Under the pieces are notes generated by a model. It did no database searches and was not told where the DNA came from. It worked only from the letters and a program-made list of their open reading frames with translations. This document shows, piece after piece, positions 1-7,168 of a DNA stretch of 11,222 bases (positions are counted from its first letter, which is position 1; each line of letters begins with the position of its first letter). Location: contig DKBC01000202.1 in assembly GCA_002451065.1 (NCBI GenBank), positions 1 to 11,222 on the forward strand, given 5' to 3'. The position numbers and the translations under genes were made by a program. The DNA is from Betaproteobacteria bacterium UBA6910. GTDB taxonomy: Bacteria > Pseudomonadota > Gammaproteobacteria > Burkholderiales > UBA6910.

Positions 1-486
1 GTTGCATTCGAGCACCAGCGCATCACAATTCTTCAGCACCCGAACCACGTGGGACGTGGGCTCGCCGATGTCGGTCAGCACCCCCAGCCGCCGCGCGCCG
101 TCCCCCAGCACATATTGCACCGGTTCCGCGGCATCGTGGGGCACGGGGAATGGCTCCACCTCCACGTCACCGACGGCAAACCGCTGGTGGGAATCGATGA
201 CGGCGATCTCCGCCTCCCCGAATTCACCGGCCCCTCGCAGGGTGCCGTGAGTCAGATAGACCGGGATGCGAAAGCGCGACGCGAGGCGCGCGACGCCGCC
301 CACATGGTCGTCGTGCTCATGGGTCACCAGGATCCCGCTCAGGCTCTCCGGCTCCACCTTGAGCCGCGCCAGGCGGGCAACGGTCTCCCGCAGACTAAAT
401 CCGCAATCCACCAGCACCCGCGTGCACCCGGCTTCCGCTATCAGCGAGTTGCCCCGGGAACCGCTGCCTAGAGAGGCGAACCGCAT
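1..486 (-). CDS. MBL-fold metallo-hydrolase (YycJ/WalJ-like), N-terminal part
   Basis: First 162 residues of a metallo-beta-lactamase-fold hydrolase; the gene runs off the left edge. The start is the ATG at 486-484, giving MRFASLGSGSRGNS, the usual opening of this family. The metal-binding HxHxDH signature is THEHDDHVGG at about residues 55-64 (H56, H58, D60, H61). A further PHDA histidine lies near residue 117 and a TD aspartate at 139. The visible end, CDALVLECN, matches the segment that usually precedes another His-Asp in relatives. The protein is probably a cytoplasmic binuclear-metal phosphodiesterase or nuclease-like enzyme, but the substrate cannot be read from sequence. It lies 81 bases downstream of bamC on the same strand, an arrangement familiar in betaproteobacteria, and is probably cotranscribed with dapA and bamC. 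No strong ribosome binding site is visible. The family call is firm; the YycJ-type assignment is by similarity of motifs. Confidence 0.9.
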   Translation of the reverse strand, partial: MRFASLGSGSRGNSLIAEAGCTRVLVDCGFSLRETVARLARLKVEPESLSGILVTHEHDDHVGGVARLASRFRIPVYLTHGTLRGAGEFGEAEIAVIDSHQRFAVGDVEVEPFPVPHDAAEPVQYVLGDGARRLGVLTDIGEPTSHVVRVLKNCDALVLECN

Positions 487-567
487 CAGCCGCGACGCGA
501 CGCGAAGGCCCGCCCGGGGAACCGGAAGCGGCTGCCTGGACTTCCCTCCCGGGCCATGGAACCCGAG

Positions 568-1707
568 CTAGCGAAGCTGCTCGTAGAGCAGGCTCAGGAT
601 GCGGTTGCCGACCTCGCCCTTCTCCAGATCACCCTTGGCATTGAGCACGGTGACCTGGCTGGTGGCGGCCGCCTCGGTGATGACGATGCGGTACTGCTCG
701 GGCTCCGGCTTCTTGTCGCTCTTCCAGAACGCGAGGTTGGAAAGGATGCCCTTCTTCTCCGGCTTGGCTTCCAGCGCGGGGTCCAGGTAACGGACAAAAT
801 ATACGCCCTGGACCCGGTCCCGGTCCTCGACGGTGAAGCCAACCCGATCCAGGGCGAGGCCGATGCGCCGCCACGCCCGGTCAAACGCGTCGTTAACCAC
901 CAGGATTCCGCCACCGCCCGGCTGTTTGACGAGTTTTGCGCGCTCCTCGGCGCGCGGCGACGCGATCTGGGCCCGAGCCCGCGACTCTTCGACCCCGAAG
1001 CGCATCATCAGCCGGGTCAGCATCTCCGCTTCAAGGTCCGGATCCGCCGGCCGCGGCTGCCACACCGTCCGCTGGGCATCGGTGGTCGCCGGGTCGATCC
1101 CCTCCGCCACCTCCACCATGCCCCGATGGCTGATGTAGATCTCGGTGCTGTTACCCTCGGCTCCGCGCTCGAACCGCGTGCGGAACTTGTCGCGCTCCCC
1201 CGTGGAGTAAAGGACGTCCAGCGCCTTGCCGAAAAAGTTGCGTATGGGATCCCCGGGAATCTTGGCGCGGTTTTCCGCCCAGTCGGTTTCCATGACCCCC
1301 GTCTCCTGGTTTTCCTCGATGATGATGAATCCCGTCTCCTGCCAGAAATCCTTGGTCACTCCCCAGGCCTGGGCGGGTGACACCTGCACCACCAGCCAGC
1401 GCTGGGTGCCGGCGCGCTCGATACGCGCCGTGTCCGCCACTGCCTTGGGCGCCAGCCCGGTCTGCTGGGGCCCCGCAGACCGTTCCCTCGCATACGTCGA
1501 GTAGGTGGCGACCCCCGAGGGGGAAACATCGGGCACTGCGTATCGGTCATCGGCGGAGGGCTGCGTCAAATCCGGTGGCACCTCCAGGGGCGGCAGCTTA
1601 CCCGCGGACTTGTAATCGATCTTGGACTCGAGGGTGGTGGTACAGCCTGCCAACGCCAGAATTGCGGCGCCCGCCAGGCCAGCCAGAGAAAACTGCTTGT
1701 TAAGCAT
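568..1707 (-). CDS. bamC: Outer membrane protein assembly lipoprotein BamC
   Basis: BamC (NlpB), an accessory lipoprotein of the BAM complex that inserts beta-barrel proteins in the outer membrane. With the ATG at 1707 the product has 379 residues. A GTG codon directly upstream (1710) is possible, but GGAG lies only one base from it and four bases from the ATG, so the ATG is preferred. The signal peptide ends in the lipobox LAGC (residues 19-22). Cys22 is followed by Thr, not Asp, which fits outer-membrane sorting. A Pro-rich stretch near residues 37-50 (KLPPLEVPPDLTQP) corresponds to the extended BamD-binding segment. Two helix-grip-like domains follow, roughly residues 95-215 and 265-375. 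The gene starts 28 bases after dapA, and the dapA-bamC order is widely conserved in gamma- and betaproteobacteria. It is longer than E. coli BamC (about 344 residues), as is common for betaproteobacterial homologues. Confidence 0.93.
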   Translation of the reverse strand: MLNKQFSLAGLAGAAILALAGCTTTLESKIDYKSAGKLPPLEVPPDLTQPSADDRYAVPDVSPSGVATYSTYARERSAGPQQTGLAPKAVADTARIERAGTQRWLVVQVSPAQAWGVTKDFWQETGFIIIEENQETGVMETDWAENRAKIPGDPIRNFFGKALDVLYSTGERDKFRTRFERGAEGNSTEIYISHRGMVEVAEGIDPATTDAQRTVWQPRPADPDLEAEMLTRLMMRFGVEESRARAQIASPRAEERAKLVKQPGGGGILVVNDAFDRAWRRIGLALDRVGFTVEDRDRVQGVYFVRYLDPALEAKPEKKGILSNLAFWKSDKKPEPEQYRIVITEAAATSQVTVLNAKGDLEKGEVGNRILSLLYEQLR

Positions 1708-1735
1708 CACGCTCCGTGGACCTCAAAGAACAAAT

Positions 1736-2614
1736 TTAGACTTCGACCCCCGCATGGCGCAGGGCGTTCAGCACTCTCTCGTGGTTGGCCGCGGTGAGCG
1801 GCGTGAGCGGGAGCCGCAGCGCCGCGCCGATCAGGCCCATGCGCGCCACCGCCCACTTGACGGGAATCGGGTTGGCCTCGCAGAACAGCTCCCGGTGCAG
1901 CGGCAGGAGCCGGTTGTTGATCTCCCTCGCCCGGCCCACGTCCCCGGCCATGGCGGCCTCGCACATCTGGTGCATGAGCCTGGGCGCCACGTTGGCGGTC
2001 ACCGAAATCGCCCCCTGCCCGCCCAGCAGCATCAACGCCACTTCGCTGGCGTCGTCCCCGCTGTAGACCGCGAAGCCCTCGGGCACACGGCGCAGCAGGT
2101 CGGCTCCGCGTCCGATGTCGCCGGTGGCGTCCTTGATGCCCACGATGTTGGGCACTTCGGCAAGGCGCAGGGTGGTGTCGTTGGCCAGATCCGCCACCGT
2201 GCGCCCCGGCACGTTGTAGAGAATCTGGGGGATATCCACCGTCTCCGCGCAGACCTTGAAGTGCTGATAAAGCCCCTCCTGGGTCGGCTTATTGTAGTAG
2301 GGGACCACCGACAGGCAGTAGTCGGCCCCAGCGTCCCGGGCGTAGGCGGTGAGCTCGATGGCTTCCTGAGTGGAGTTGGCGCCGGTCCCCGCAATCACCG
2401 GGATGCGTCCGCCGGCATGCTCCACGGCGGTGCGGATCAGCACCCGGTGCTCGTCGAAATCCACCGTGGGCGATTCGCCGGTGGTGCCCACCACCACGAT
2501 CCCGTCGCTGCCCTCCCTGATATGCCAATCGATGAGTCCGCGAAATCGCTCGAGATCCAGGCTGCCATCGTCGTGCATGGGGGTGACGATGGCAACGAGG
2601 CTGCCTTTCAGCAT
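1736..2614 (-). CDS. dapA: 4-hydroxy-tetrahydrodipicolinate synthase
   Basis: DapA condenses pyruvate with aspartate-4-semialdehyde, the first committed step to diaminopimelate and lysine, in the cytoplasm. The TIM-barrel protein has 292 residues when started at the ATG at 2614, the same length as E. coli DapA. That start is preceded by GGGAA at good spacing, whereas the upstream ATG at 2626 has no such site and would lie only about 9 bases from the predicted transcription start. Active-site residues fall at the E. coli positions: Thr44/Thr45 in GTTGES, Tyr107 in VVPYYNKP, Tyr133 and Arg138 in YNVPGRT, and the Schiff-base Lys161 in GIKDATGD. It is the first gene of a probable dapA-bamC-metallohydrolase operon with its own promoter. 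Identification is near certain. Confidence 0.98.
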   Translation of the reverse strand: MLKGSLVAIVTPMHDDGSLDLERFRGLIDWHIREGSDGIVVVGTTGESPTVDFDEHRVLIRTAVEHAGGRIPVIAGTGANSTQEAIELTAYARDAGADYCLSVVPYYNKPTQEGLYQHFKVCAETVDIPQILYNVPGRTVADLANDTTLRLAEVPNIVGIKDATGDIGRGADLLRRVPEGFAVYSGDDASEVALMLLGGQGAISVTANVAPRLMHQMCEAAMAGDVGRAREINNRLLPLHRELFCEANPIPVKWAVARMGLIGAALRLPLTPLTAANHERVLNALRHAGVEV

Positions 2615-2641
2615 AGAGGTTCCCATGATTGGAAGAGGCGT

Positions 2642-2669
2642 ATTGTACCCGATCGATCAGGTCCGCCAA
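2642..2669 (-). promoter_or_regulatory. Predicted sigma-70 promoter for dapA-bamC
   Basis: On the minus strand a TTGGCG -35 box (2669-2664) and a TACAAT -10 box (2647-2642) are separated by 16 bases. Transcription would start near 2635 and leave a leader of about 21 bases that carries the GGGAA ribosome site before the dapA ATG at 2614. No riboswitch-sized leader is possible with this start. Predicted from consensus match only. Confidence 0.6.
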
Positions 2670-2678
2670 AAAGGTCAC

Positions 2679-2702
2679 AAAGCCGCGCGGAGCCCTCCGC
2701 GC
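2679..2702 (-). terminator. Possible hairpin terminator after the methyltransferase gene
   Basis: GCGCGGA (2685-2691) and TCCGCGC (2696-2702) form a perfect 7-bp GC stem with a 4-base loop, beginning one base past the methyltransferase stop codon. On the minus strand the stem is followed by GGC, then TTT, and after a short gap a run of five T. The T-tract is interrupted, so intrinsic termination would be weak. The position between a finished gene and the dapA promoter supports the reading. Confidence 0.4.
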
Positions 2703-3248
2703 TCATGGCTGGATGGGTCGCGGCTCGATACCCTTGATGGCGCAAATGCGCTGGATGATCGCGGGCTTGGGCCGTTCCAGAAAACCCTCCTCGAAGGCCA
2801 CTACCTGCAGCCGTCCCCGCACGACGTCCAGCAGTTCCCCCGGCCGCAGAAGATAGTCGGGGTTCGACGGCCGGCCGTAGCGCTCGTTGCCGGCGGCGAA
2901 GGTCTCGTAGATCAGCACCCCGTCCGGAGCCAGACTTTCGAGGAGGGTCGGGAACAGGGCACGCCACAAGTAATTGCAGACCACGACGGCCGCGAACGAG
3001 CGGCCGGGGTAGGGCCAGGCGTCCCCCTCCAGGTCAGCCTGTAGGGGGGCGATGCCCGCCCCTTCCACCTTGGCCAGCGCCTCCACGTCGCGGTCCACCG
3101 CGTCCACGCGGAATCCCATGCGCGCCAGATATCGCGCGTGCCGGCCCGAGCCACAGGCCAGGTCCAGCACCGCGCCTCCCGCAGGAATCAGGGGTGCCCA
3201 GCGGGATACCCAGGACGAAGGTGGCGAGAGTTCAGCGTGACCGCTCAC
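2703..3248 (-). CDS. Class I SAM-dependent methyltransferase
   Basis: A 181-residue cytoplasmic methyltransferase with a Rossmann-type SAM-binding fold. The start is taken as the GTG at 3248, which overlaps the stop codon of the upstream marC-like gene (GTGA). The open frame continues upstream, but that part reads antisense-like within marC. Motif I is VLDLACGSG (about residues 27-35), the acidic residue closing beta-2 is in AVDRD (about 50-54), and ADLEG (71-75) corresponds to the adenine-contact region. A conserved-looking stretch YETFAAGNERYGRPSNPDYLL (about 114-134) probably shapes the substrate pocket. It resembles TehB-like and other small stand-alone methyltransferases; no substrate can be assigned. 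Coupling to marC suggests coexpression, though a functional link is unknown. Confidence 0.88.
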   Translation of the reverse strand: MSGHAELSPPSSWVSRWAPLIPAGGAVLDLACGSGRHARYLARMGFRVDAVDRDVEALAKVEGAGIAPLQADLEGDAWPYPGRSFAAVVVCNYLWRALFPTLLESLAPDGVLIYETFAAGNERYGRPSNPDYLLRPGELLDVVRGRLQVVAFEEGFLERPKPAIIQRICAIKGIEPRPIQP

Positions 3249-3883
3249 GCGCCGAGCCCGGGGAACAATTGCAGCAGGCCCCGGGCCATGATCTCCACGG
3301 CGAGCGCCGCCAGAATCAGTCCCATCACCCGGGTCATGATGTTGAGGCCCGTGGTGCCCATGCGCCGGGCGATGGCGCCGGCACTGCGAAGCGTCATCCA
3401 AACCACGCCCGCCACCACCGCCACCGGGACCAGCAGTGCCAGGAGCCCCGGCATTTCCCCCCCCGTCTCATGGGCGTAGATGATCACGGTGCTAATGGCG
3501 CCGGGTCCCGCGAGCAGGGGCAGGCCGATAGGAACCACACCGATGGCCTGGCTCTGGTTCGCCTCCGCCACCTCCTCCGGCGTCTGGCGGATGCGGCTTT
3601 CCTTGGCCTGCAGCATGGATACCGAAAGAATCAGCAGCAGCAGTCCACCGCCCACCATGAACGACCCGATGCTGATGCCGAACAGCGCCAGGATGGTATC
3701 GCCCGCCAAGGCCGACAGGCCAAGCACCGCAAACACGGTGATGGCCGCGGAGCGCGCTGCCTTGGCCTGGACCCCGGGCGGCGACGTGCCCAGAACGCCG
3801 AGGAACAAGGGCACGGTCCCGAAGGGCTCGACGATGACAACGAGCGCGACCGTGAGCTTGATCAGTTCGCCCCAGTCCGGCAC
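3245..3883 (-). CDS. MarC family integral membrane protein
   Basis: An inner-membrane protein of the MarC/UPF0056 family with about six transmembrane helices (roughly residues 5-27, 43-63, 68-90, 112-136, 147-165 and 183-203 from the chosen start). Family landmarks are VALVVIVEPFGTVPLF near the N-terminus and LPLLAGPGAIST around 121-132. Members were once linked to multiple antibiotic resistance, but that role was not upheld and the biochemical function remains unclear. The GTG at 3883 gives 212 residues and begins VPDWGELIKL, like typical family N-termini. A longer form from the GTG at 3937 is open, but a TACAAT box (3925-3920) would place the transcription start inside that extension. The first membrane segment has Glu (E19) where many relatives have Asn or Asp in the N/D-P-x-G motif. 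It overlaps the methyltransferase gene by four bases. Confidence 0.85.
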   Translation of the reverse strand: MPDWGELIKLTVALVVIVEPFGTVPLFLGVLGTSPPGVQAKAARSAAITVFAVLGLSALAGDTILALFGISIGSFMVGGGLLLLILSVSMLQAKESRIRQTPEEVAEANQSQAIGVVPIGLPLLAGPGAISTVIIYAHETGGEMPGLLALLVPVAVVAGVVWMTLRSAGAIARRMGTTGLNIMTRVMGLILAALAVEIMARGLLQLFPGLGA

Positions 3884-3919
3884 GGCGAGCGGGAACCTTG
3901 CGAGATTGCGATGCGTCGG

Positions 3920-3947
3920 ATTGTAGCGCAGCCCCACCCCTTACAAT
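3920..3947. promoter_or_regulatory. Symmetric divergent promoter region, marC-like / ABC operon
   Basis: ATTGTA (3920-3925) and TACAAT (3942-3947) are exact reverse complements. On the plus strand TTGTAG (3921-3926) and TACAAT lie 15 bases apart, like a short-spaced -35/-10 pair, and the predicted start falls on or next to the A of the ABC ATPase ATG at 3954. On the minus strand the same bases give TTGTAA and TACAAT, with a start near 3913 for the marC-like gene. The 15-base spacing is below the optimum, so a regulator-binding inverted repeat is an alternative reading. Confidence 0.45.
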
Positions 3948-3953
3948 GTCGCC

Positions 3954-4643
3954 ATGCAACCCATTCTTCGGCTCCGCGACCTCTCCAAGACCTACGACGG
4001 CATCGCCCGGCGCCGGGTGCTGCGGAGCGTGTCCCTGGACGTCGCGCCGGGAGAATACGTGGCGATCATGGGCGAATCGGGAATCGGCAAATCCACCCTG
4101 CTCAACCTGGTGGCGGGCCTTGACACGCCGGAGGCAGGATGCATTGAGCTCGACGGCGCCGACCTCGCCACCCTCGGCGACACGCAGCGCACCCTGCTGC
4201 GGCGCCGTGCCATGGGCTTCGTGTTCCAGGCGTTCCACCTGCTTTCCCATCTGAGCGTCGCGCAAAACGTGGCGCTGCCCCTGGCGCTGAACGGAATCAC
4301 CGGCGCCGAGGCGGACCGGCGAGTGGCGGCAATGCTGGAATCCGTGGGGCTCGCGGCCCGCGCCCGCAGCATGCCGCGGGAGCTTTCCGGAGGCGAGATG
4401 CAAAGGGTGGCGGTGGCAAGAGCGCTGGTTCACCGCCCGCGCCTGCTCCTTGCCGACGAGCCCACCGGAAATCTCGATCCGGAGAGCGCCACCCAGGTTC
4501 TGGCGCTGCTGCGCGAGCAGGTTTCGGGAAGCTCGGGAGCCGGCATCCTGGTCACCCATTCCGCGGCCGCGGCGGCGACCACGGATCGGGTGCTGGTGCT
4601 GGGTCCGGAGGGACTGCGGCCCCGGGAGGATGCCGGGCCATGA
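3954..4643 (+). CDS. ABC transporter ATP-binding protein, LolD/MacB-like
   Basis: A 229-residue cytoplasmic ATPase that powers the FtsX-type permease encoded next. All ABC motifs are present: Walker A GESGIGKS (40-47), Q-loop in FVFQAFHLL (89-97), signature LSGGEMQRVAVARAL (144-158), Walker B LLLADEP (164-170), D-loop GNLD (172-175) and H-loop His202 in LVTHS. The pattern FVFQAFHLL plus LADEPTGNLD is typical of the LolD/MacB/FtsE (MacB-superfamily) ATPases that drive mechanotransmission rather than classic substrate tunnelling. The stop overlaps the permease start (ATGA, 4640-4643). There is no ribosome binding site ahead of the ATG, and a TACAAT box ends six bases upstream of it, so a leaderless message is plausible. 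It is not LolD itself, because the partner permease and neighbours differ from lolCDE. Confidence 0.93.
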   Translation: MQPILRLRDLSKTYDGIARRRVLRSVSLDVAPGEYVAIMGESGIGKSTLLNLVAGLDTPEAGCIELDGADLATLGDTQRTLLRRRAMGFVFQAFHLLSHLSVAQNVALPLALNGITGAEADRRVAAMLESVGLAARARSMPRELSGGEMQRVAVARALVHRPRLLLADEPTGNLDPESATQVLALLREQVSGSSGAGILVTHSAAAAATTDRVLVLGPEGLRPREDAGP

Positions 4644-7168
4644 CCGCGCTCTCCCGCACCCCCGCCCTGGTGCTGCGCGCGGCGGTCCTGGAGCCGCTCC
4701 TCGCCAACGCCGGCCGGGTCGCCCTGTCCGCCATCGGCATCGCGCTGGGCGTGGCCCTGGGCGCGGCGGTGCATCTCATCAACGACTCCGCCGCCAAGGA
4801 ATTCGGACTCGCGGTGCGCAGTCTCGCCGGCGAGGCCAACCTCGTGGTGCGGGGCCCGCGGACCGGCTTCTCGGAGGAGCTCTACCCGCGGATCGCGCGC
4901 ATGCCGGGGGTGCAGGCAGTGAGCCCGGCGCTGGAGGCGGCGGTGCCGGTGAAGGGGAAGGAGGAATCCCTCGAACTCGTGGGACTCGATCCTTTTCGCG
5001 CCGCCCAGGTCCAGCCGTCCCTGATGGCCGGTATTGGCGGCGCTCTCGGGGACCTGTTTGCCCGCGACACCGTGCTGTTGACCCCTGCGGCCGCGGAGTG
5101 GCTGGGCCTCAAGCAAGGCGACACTTTCACGATCTTCGCGGGGACCGAGGCCAGGGTCCTGCGCGTGGCCGGCTTGCTGCCTGCCTCGGGTTACCGCCAG
5201 CGCCTCGCCCTTATGGATATCGGCTCGGCCCAGCCGCTGCTGGAGCGGCTAGGGATTCTCAATCGCCTGGACATCCGGCTGCACCCGGGCACGGACCCCG
5301 AGGGGTTCCGCTCGGCGCTCGCGGGAATTCTTCCACCGGGGGTGGATGCCGCCACCCCGGAAGTGGAGGCGGAGCGCGGCGCGGCGCTTTCCCGGGCCTA
5401 CCGGCTGAACCTCAACATGCTGGCCCTGGTGGCGCTTTTCACCGGGGGATTTCTGGTGTTTTCGACCCTGGCCCTGGCGGTGCTGCGCCGGCGGCGGGAA
5501 TTGGCGCTGCTGCGGGTGCTCGGCGTGACGCGGGATGGAATCATCCTGGCGGTACTGCTGGAAGGAGCCCTGATCGGCGCCGTCGGCGCCGCCCTGGGCG
5601 TCTTCCTCGGGCAACTGCTCGCCGGCATCGTCGTGCGGGAGCTCGGCGCGGACCTGGGCGCCGGGTATTTCTCGACGCTTTCCGTACACCTGCGCTCGGA
5701 TCCCGTCGCCCTCGCCATCTTCTTGGCCCTGGGGATCGCCGCCGCGGCGCTGGGTGCCCTGGTTCCGGCCGCGACCACCGCCGCTACTCCGCCCGCCATC
5801 GCCCTGCGTGCCGGCGACCAGGACCGAGCCCAGGGCCGGCTGTCCGGCAGCACGCCGGGAGCCGCGCTGATGGCGATCGCCGCGGGCCTTGCGTTTGCCC
5901 CGCCGGTGGGGGACATGCCCCTTTTCGGCTACCTCTCCATCGCCCTGCTGCTGGTGGGCGCCGTGCTGCTCATGCCGCGGGCAGCCGCGCTGGCGCTCGG
6001 ACTGCTGCAAACTCGCCATCCGCTCCCCGCCTGGCTCGCCGTGGAGCAGCTGCGGGGCCGGCCGGGCCAGACGTCCCTCAGCATGGCCGCCATACTGGTG
6101 AGCGTGAGCCTGATGGTTTCCATGGCCATCATGGTGGCATCCTTCCGGCAGTCCCTGGACGACTGGCTGGCTCGGGTCGTGCCGGCCGATCTCTACCTGC
6201 GCTCCGCTTCCGGCGGGGAGTCGGCGTACTTCACTTCCAAACAGCAGGAGCGGATGCGCGCCACCCCCGGGGTGAGGGAGGTCGGTTTCCTCCGCAACCA
6301 GACGGTCTGGCTCGATGCCCGACGCGCGCCGGTTTCGCTCCTGGCCCGGGACGTGGACCCGTCTCGTCCCGAGCGCGCCCTGCCCCTGGTCGGGACATGG
6401 ATCAGGCCGGAGGCGGGCCAGCCTCCCCCGGCCTGGATTTCCGAGACCGTGCAGGACCTTTACGGTTTCCGTGTCGGAGAGACGGTGCATCTTCCCCTGG
6501 CCGGACAGCAGCGGTCCTTCACCGTCGCCGGCGTGTGGCGGGATTACGCGCGCCAGAATGGGGCCATCTGCATCGAGCGGGAAACCTACCTGAGGCTCAC
6601 CGGCGACCCGCTCGCCAATGACGCGGCGATCTGGCTCGCCCCGGGCCACGATCGCGCCCGGGTCGAAGCCGCGCTGCGGGAGCAGCTGCGGGATGCCGAG
6701 GGCCTCGAAATCGTGGGGACAGGCCGGATCCGGGCCCTTTCCCTGGCGGTGTTCGACCGCACTTTCGCCGTGACCTACGCCCTCGAGGCGGTGGCCGTGC
6801 TGATCGGCCTCTTCGGCATCAGCGTCGGCATCGGCAGCCAGGTACTGGCGCGGCGCGGTGAGTTCGGGATGCTGCGCCACGTGGGCATGACCCGTGGCCA
6901 AATCGGCGCCATGCTGGCGTTGGAGGGTGCCCTTACCAGCGCCCTCGGCATCCTGTTCGGATTCCTGCTGGGATGGATCGTGAGCCTGGTCCTGGTCCAC
7001 GTCATCAACCGCCAGTCGTTTCACTGGAGCATGGATATGCATGCTCCCTGGCTCTTGCTCGCGGTCCTGGCGGCCGTCCTGATCACGGCCTCCGCCGTCA
7101 CCGCCGTGGCGAGCGGCCGCCAGGCCATGGGGGGCGACGTGGTGCGCGCGGTGCGGGAGGATTGGTGA
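4640..7168 (+). CDS. ABC transporter permease with two FtsX modules
   Basis: An 842-residue inner-membrane permease. Residues about 26-47 form the first membrane helix, followed by a large periplasmic MacB_PCD-like domain (about 48-255). The first FtsX module spans about 258-400 (start LNLNMLALVALF). A hydrophobic linker with two helices (about 411-456) follows, then another helix (about 481-505), a second periplasmic domain (about 510-705) and the second FtsX module (about 710-835, including RRGEFGMLRHVGMTRGQIG). Each FtsX module carries the cytoplasmic coupling segment just after its first helix (RRRRELALLRVLGVTRDGI and the GEFGMLRHVG stretch). A single chain with two FtsX modules could form the membrane part without dimerising, as in YbbP-type permeases. 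GGGAGG lies ten bases before the ATG. It overlaps both the ATPase gene and the lipocalin gene by four bases. The substrate is unknown; lipids or lipid-linked molecules are likely from the MacB/LolC relationship and the lipocalin partner. Confidence 0.92.
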   Translation: MTALSRTPALVLRAAVLEPLLANAGRVALSAIGIALGVALGAAVHLINDSAAKEFGLAVRSLAGEANLVVRGPRTGFSEELYPRIARMPGVQAVSPALEAAVPVKGKEESLELVGLDPFRAAQVQPSLMAGIGGALGDLFARDTVLLTPAAAEWLGLKQGDTFTIFAGTEARVLRVAGLLPASGYRQRLALMDIGSAQPLLERLGILNRLDIRLHPGTDPEGFRSALAGILPPGVDAATPEVEAERGAALSRAYRLNLNMLALVALFTGGFLVFSTLALAVLRRRRELALLRVLGVTRDGIILAVLLEGALIGAVGAALGVFLGQLLAGIVVRELGADLGAGYFSTLSVHLRSDPVALAIFLALGIAAAALGALVPAATTAATPPAIALRAGDQDRAQGRLSGSTPGAALMAIAAGLAFAPPVGDMPLFGYLSIALLLVGAVLLMPRAAALALGLLQTRHPLPAWLAVEQLRGRPGQTSLSMAAILVSVSLMVSMAIMVASFRQSLDDWLARVVPADLYLRSASGGESAYFTSKQQERMRATPGVREVGFLRNQTVWLDARRAPVSLLARDVDPSRPERALPLVGTWIRPEAGQPPPAWISETVQDLYGFRVGETVHLPLAGQQRSFTVAGVWRDYARQNGAICIERETYLRLTGDPLANDAAIWLAPGHDRARVEAALREQLRDAEGLEIVGTGRIRALSLAVFDRTFAVTYALEAVAVLIGLFGISVGIGSQVLARRGEFGMLRHVGMTRGQIGAMLALEGALTSALGILFGFLLGWIVSLVLVHVINRQSFHWSMDMHAPWLLLAVLAAVLITASAVTAVASGRQAMGGDVVRAVREDW

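Noticed and set aside
2642..2647. TACAAT shared by the dapA, marC-like and ABC promoters as a possible regulon signature
   Set aside because: TACAAT is a common sigma-70 -10 variant; without a shared flanking operator there is no case for a regulon.
1622..2737. 371-codon plus-strand open frame opposite dapA
   Set aside because: Antisense shadow; dapA is certain from its active-site residues.
3249..3401. N-terminal extension of the methyltransferase into marC
   Set aside because: The extra 51 residues are His/Arg/Gly-rich and lie wholly inside the marC-like gene; the GTG overlapping its stop gives a normal family N-terminus.
3492..4559. 355-codon minus-strand open frame spanning the marC-like/ABC divergent region
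   Set aside because: It crosses two opposite well-supported genes and the promoter region, and its translation lacks any recognisable motif.
4450..6621. 723-codon plus-strand open frame overlapping the ATPase and permease genes
   Set aside because: Low-complexity Gly/Arg/Ala/Pro translation in a shifted frame; the coding signal belongs to the frame with ABC and FtsX motifs.
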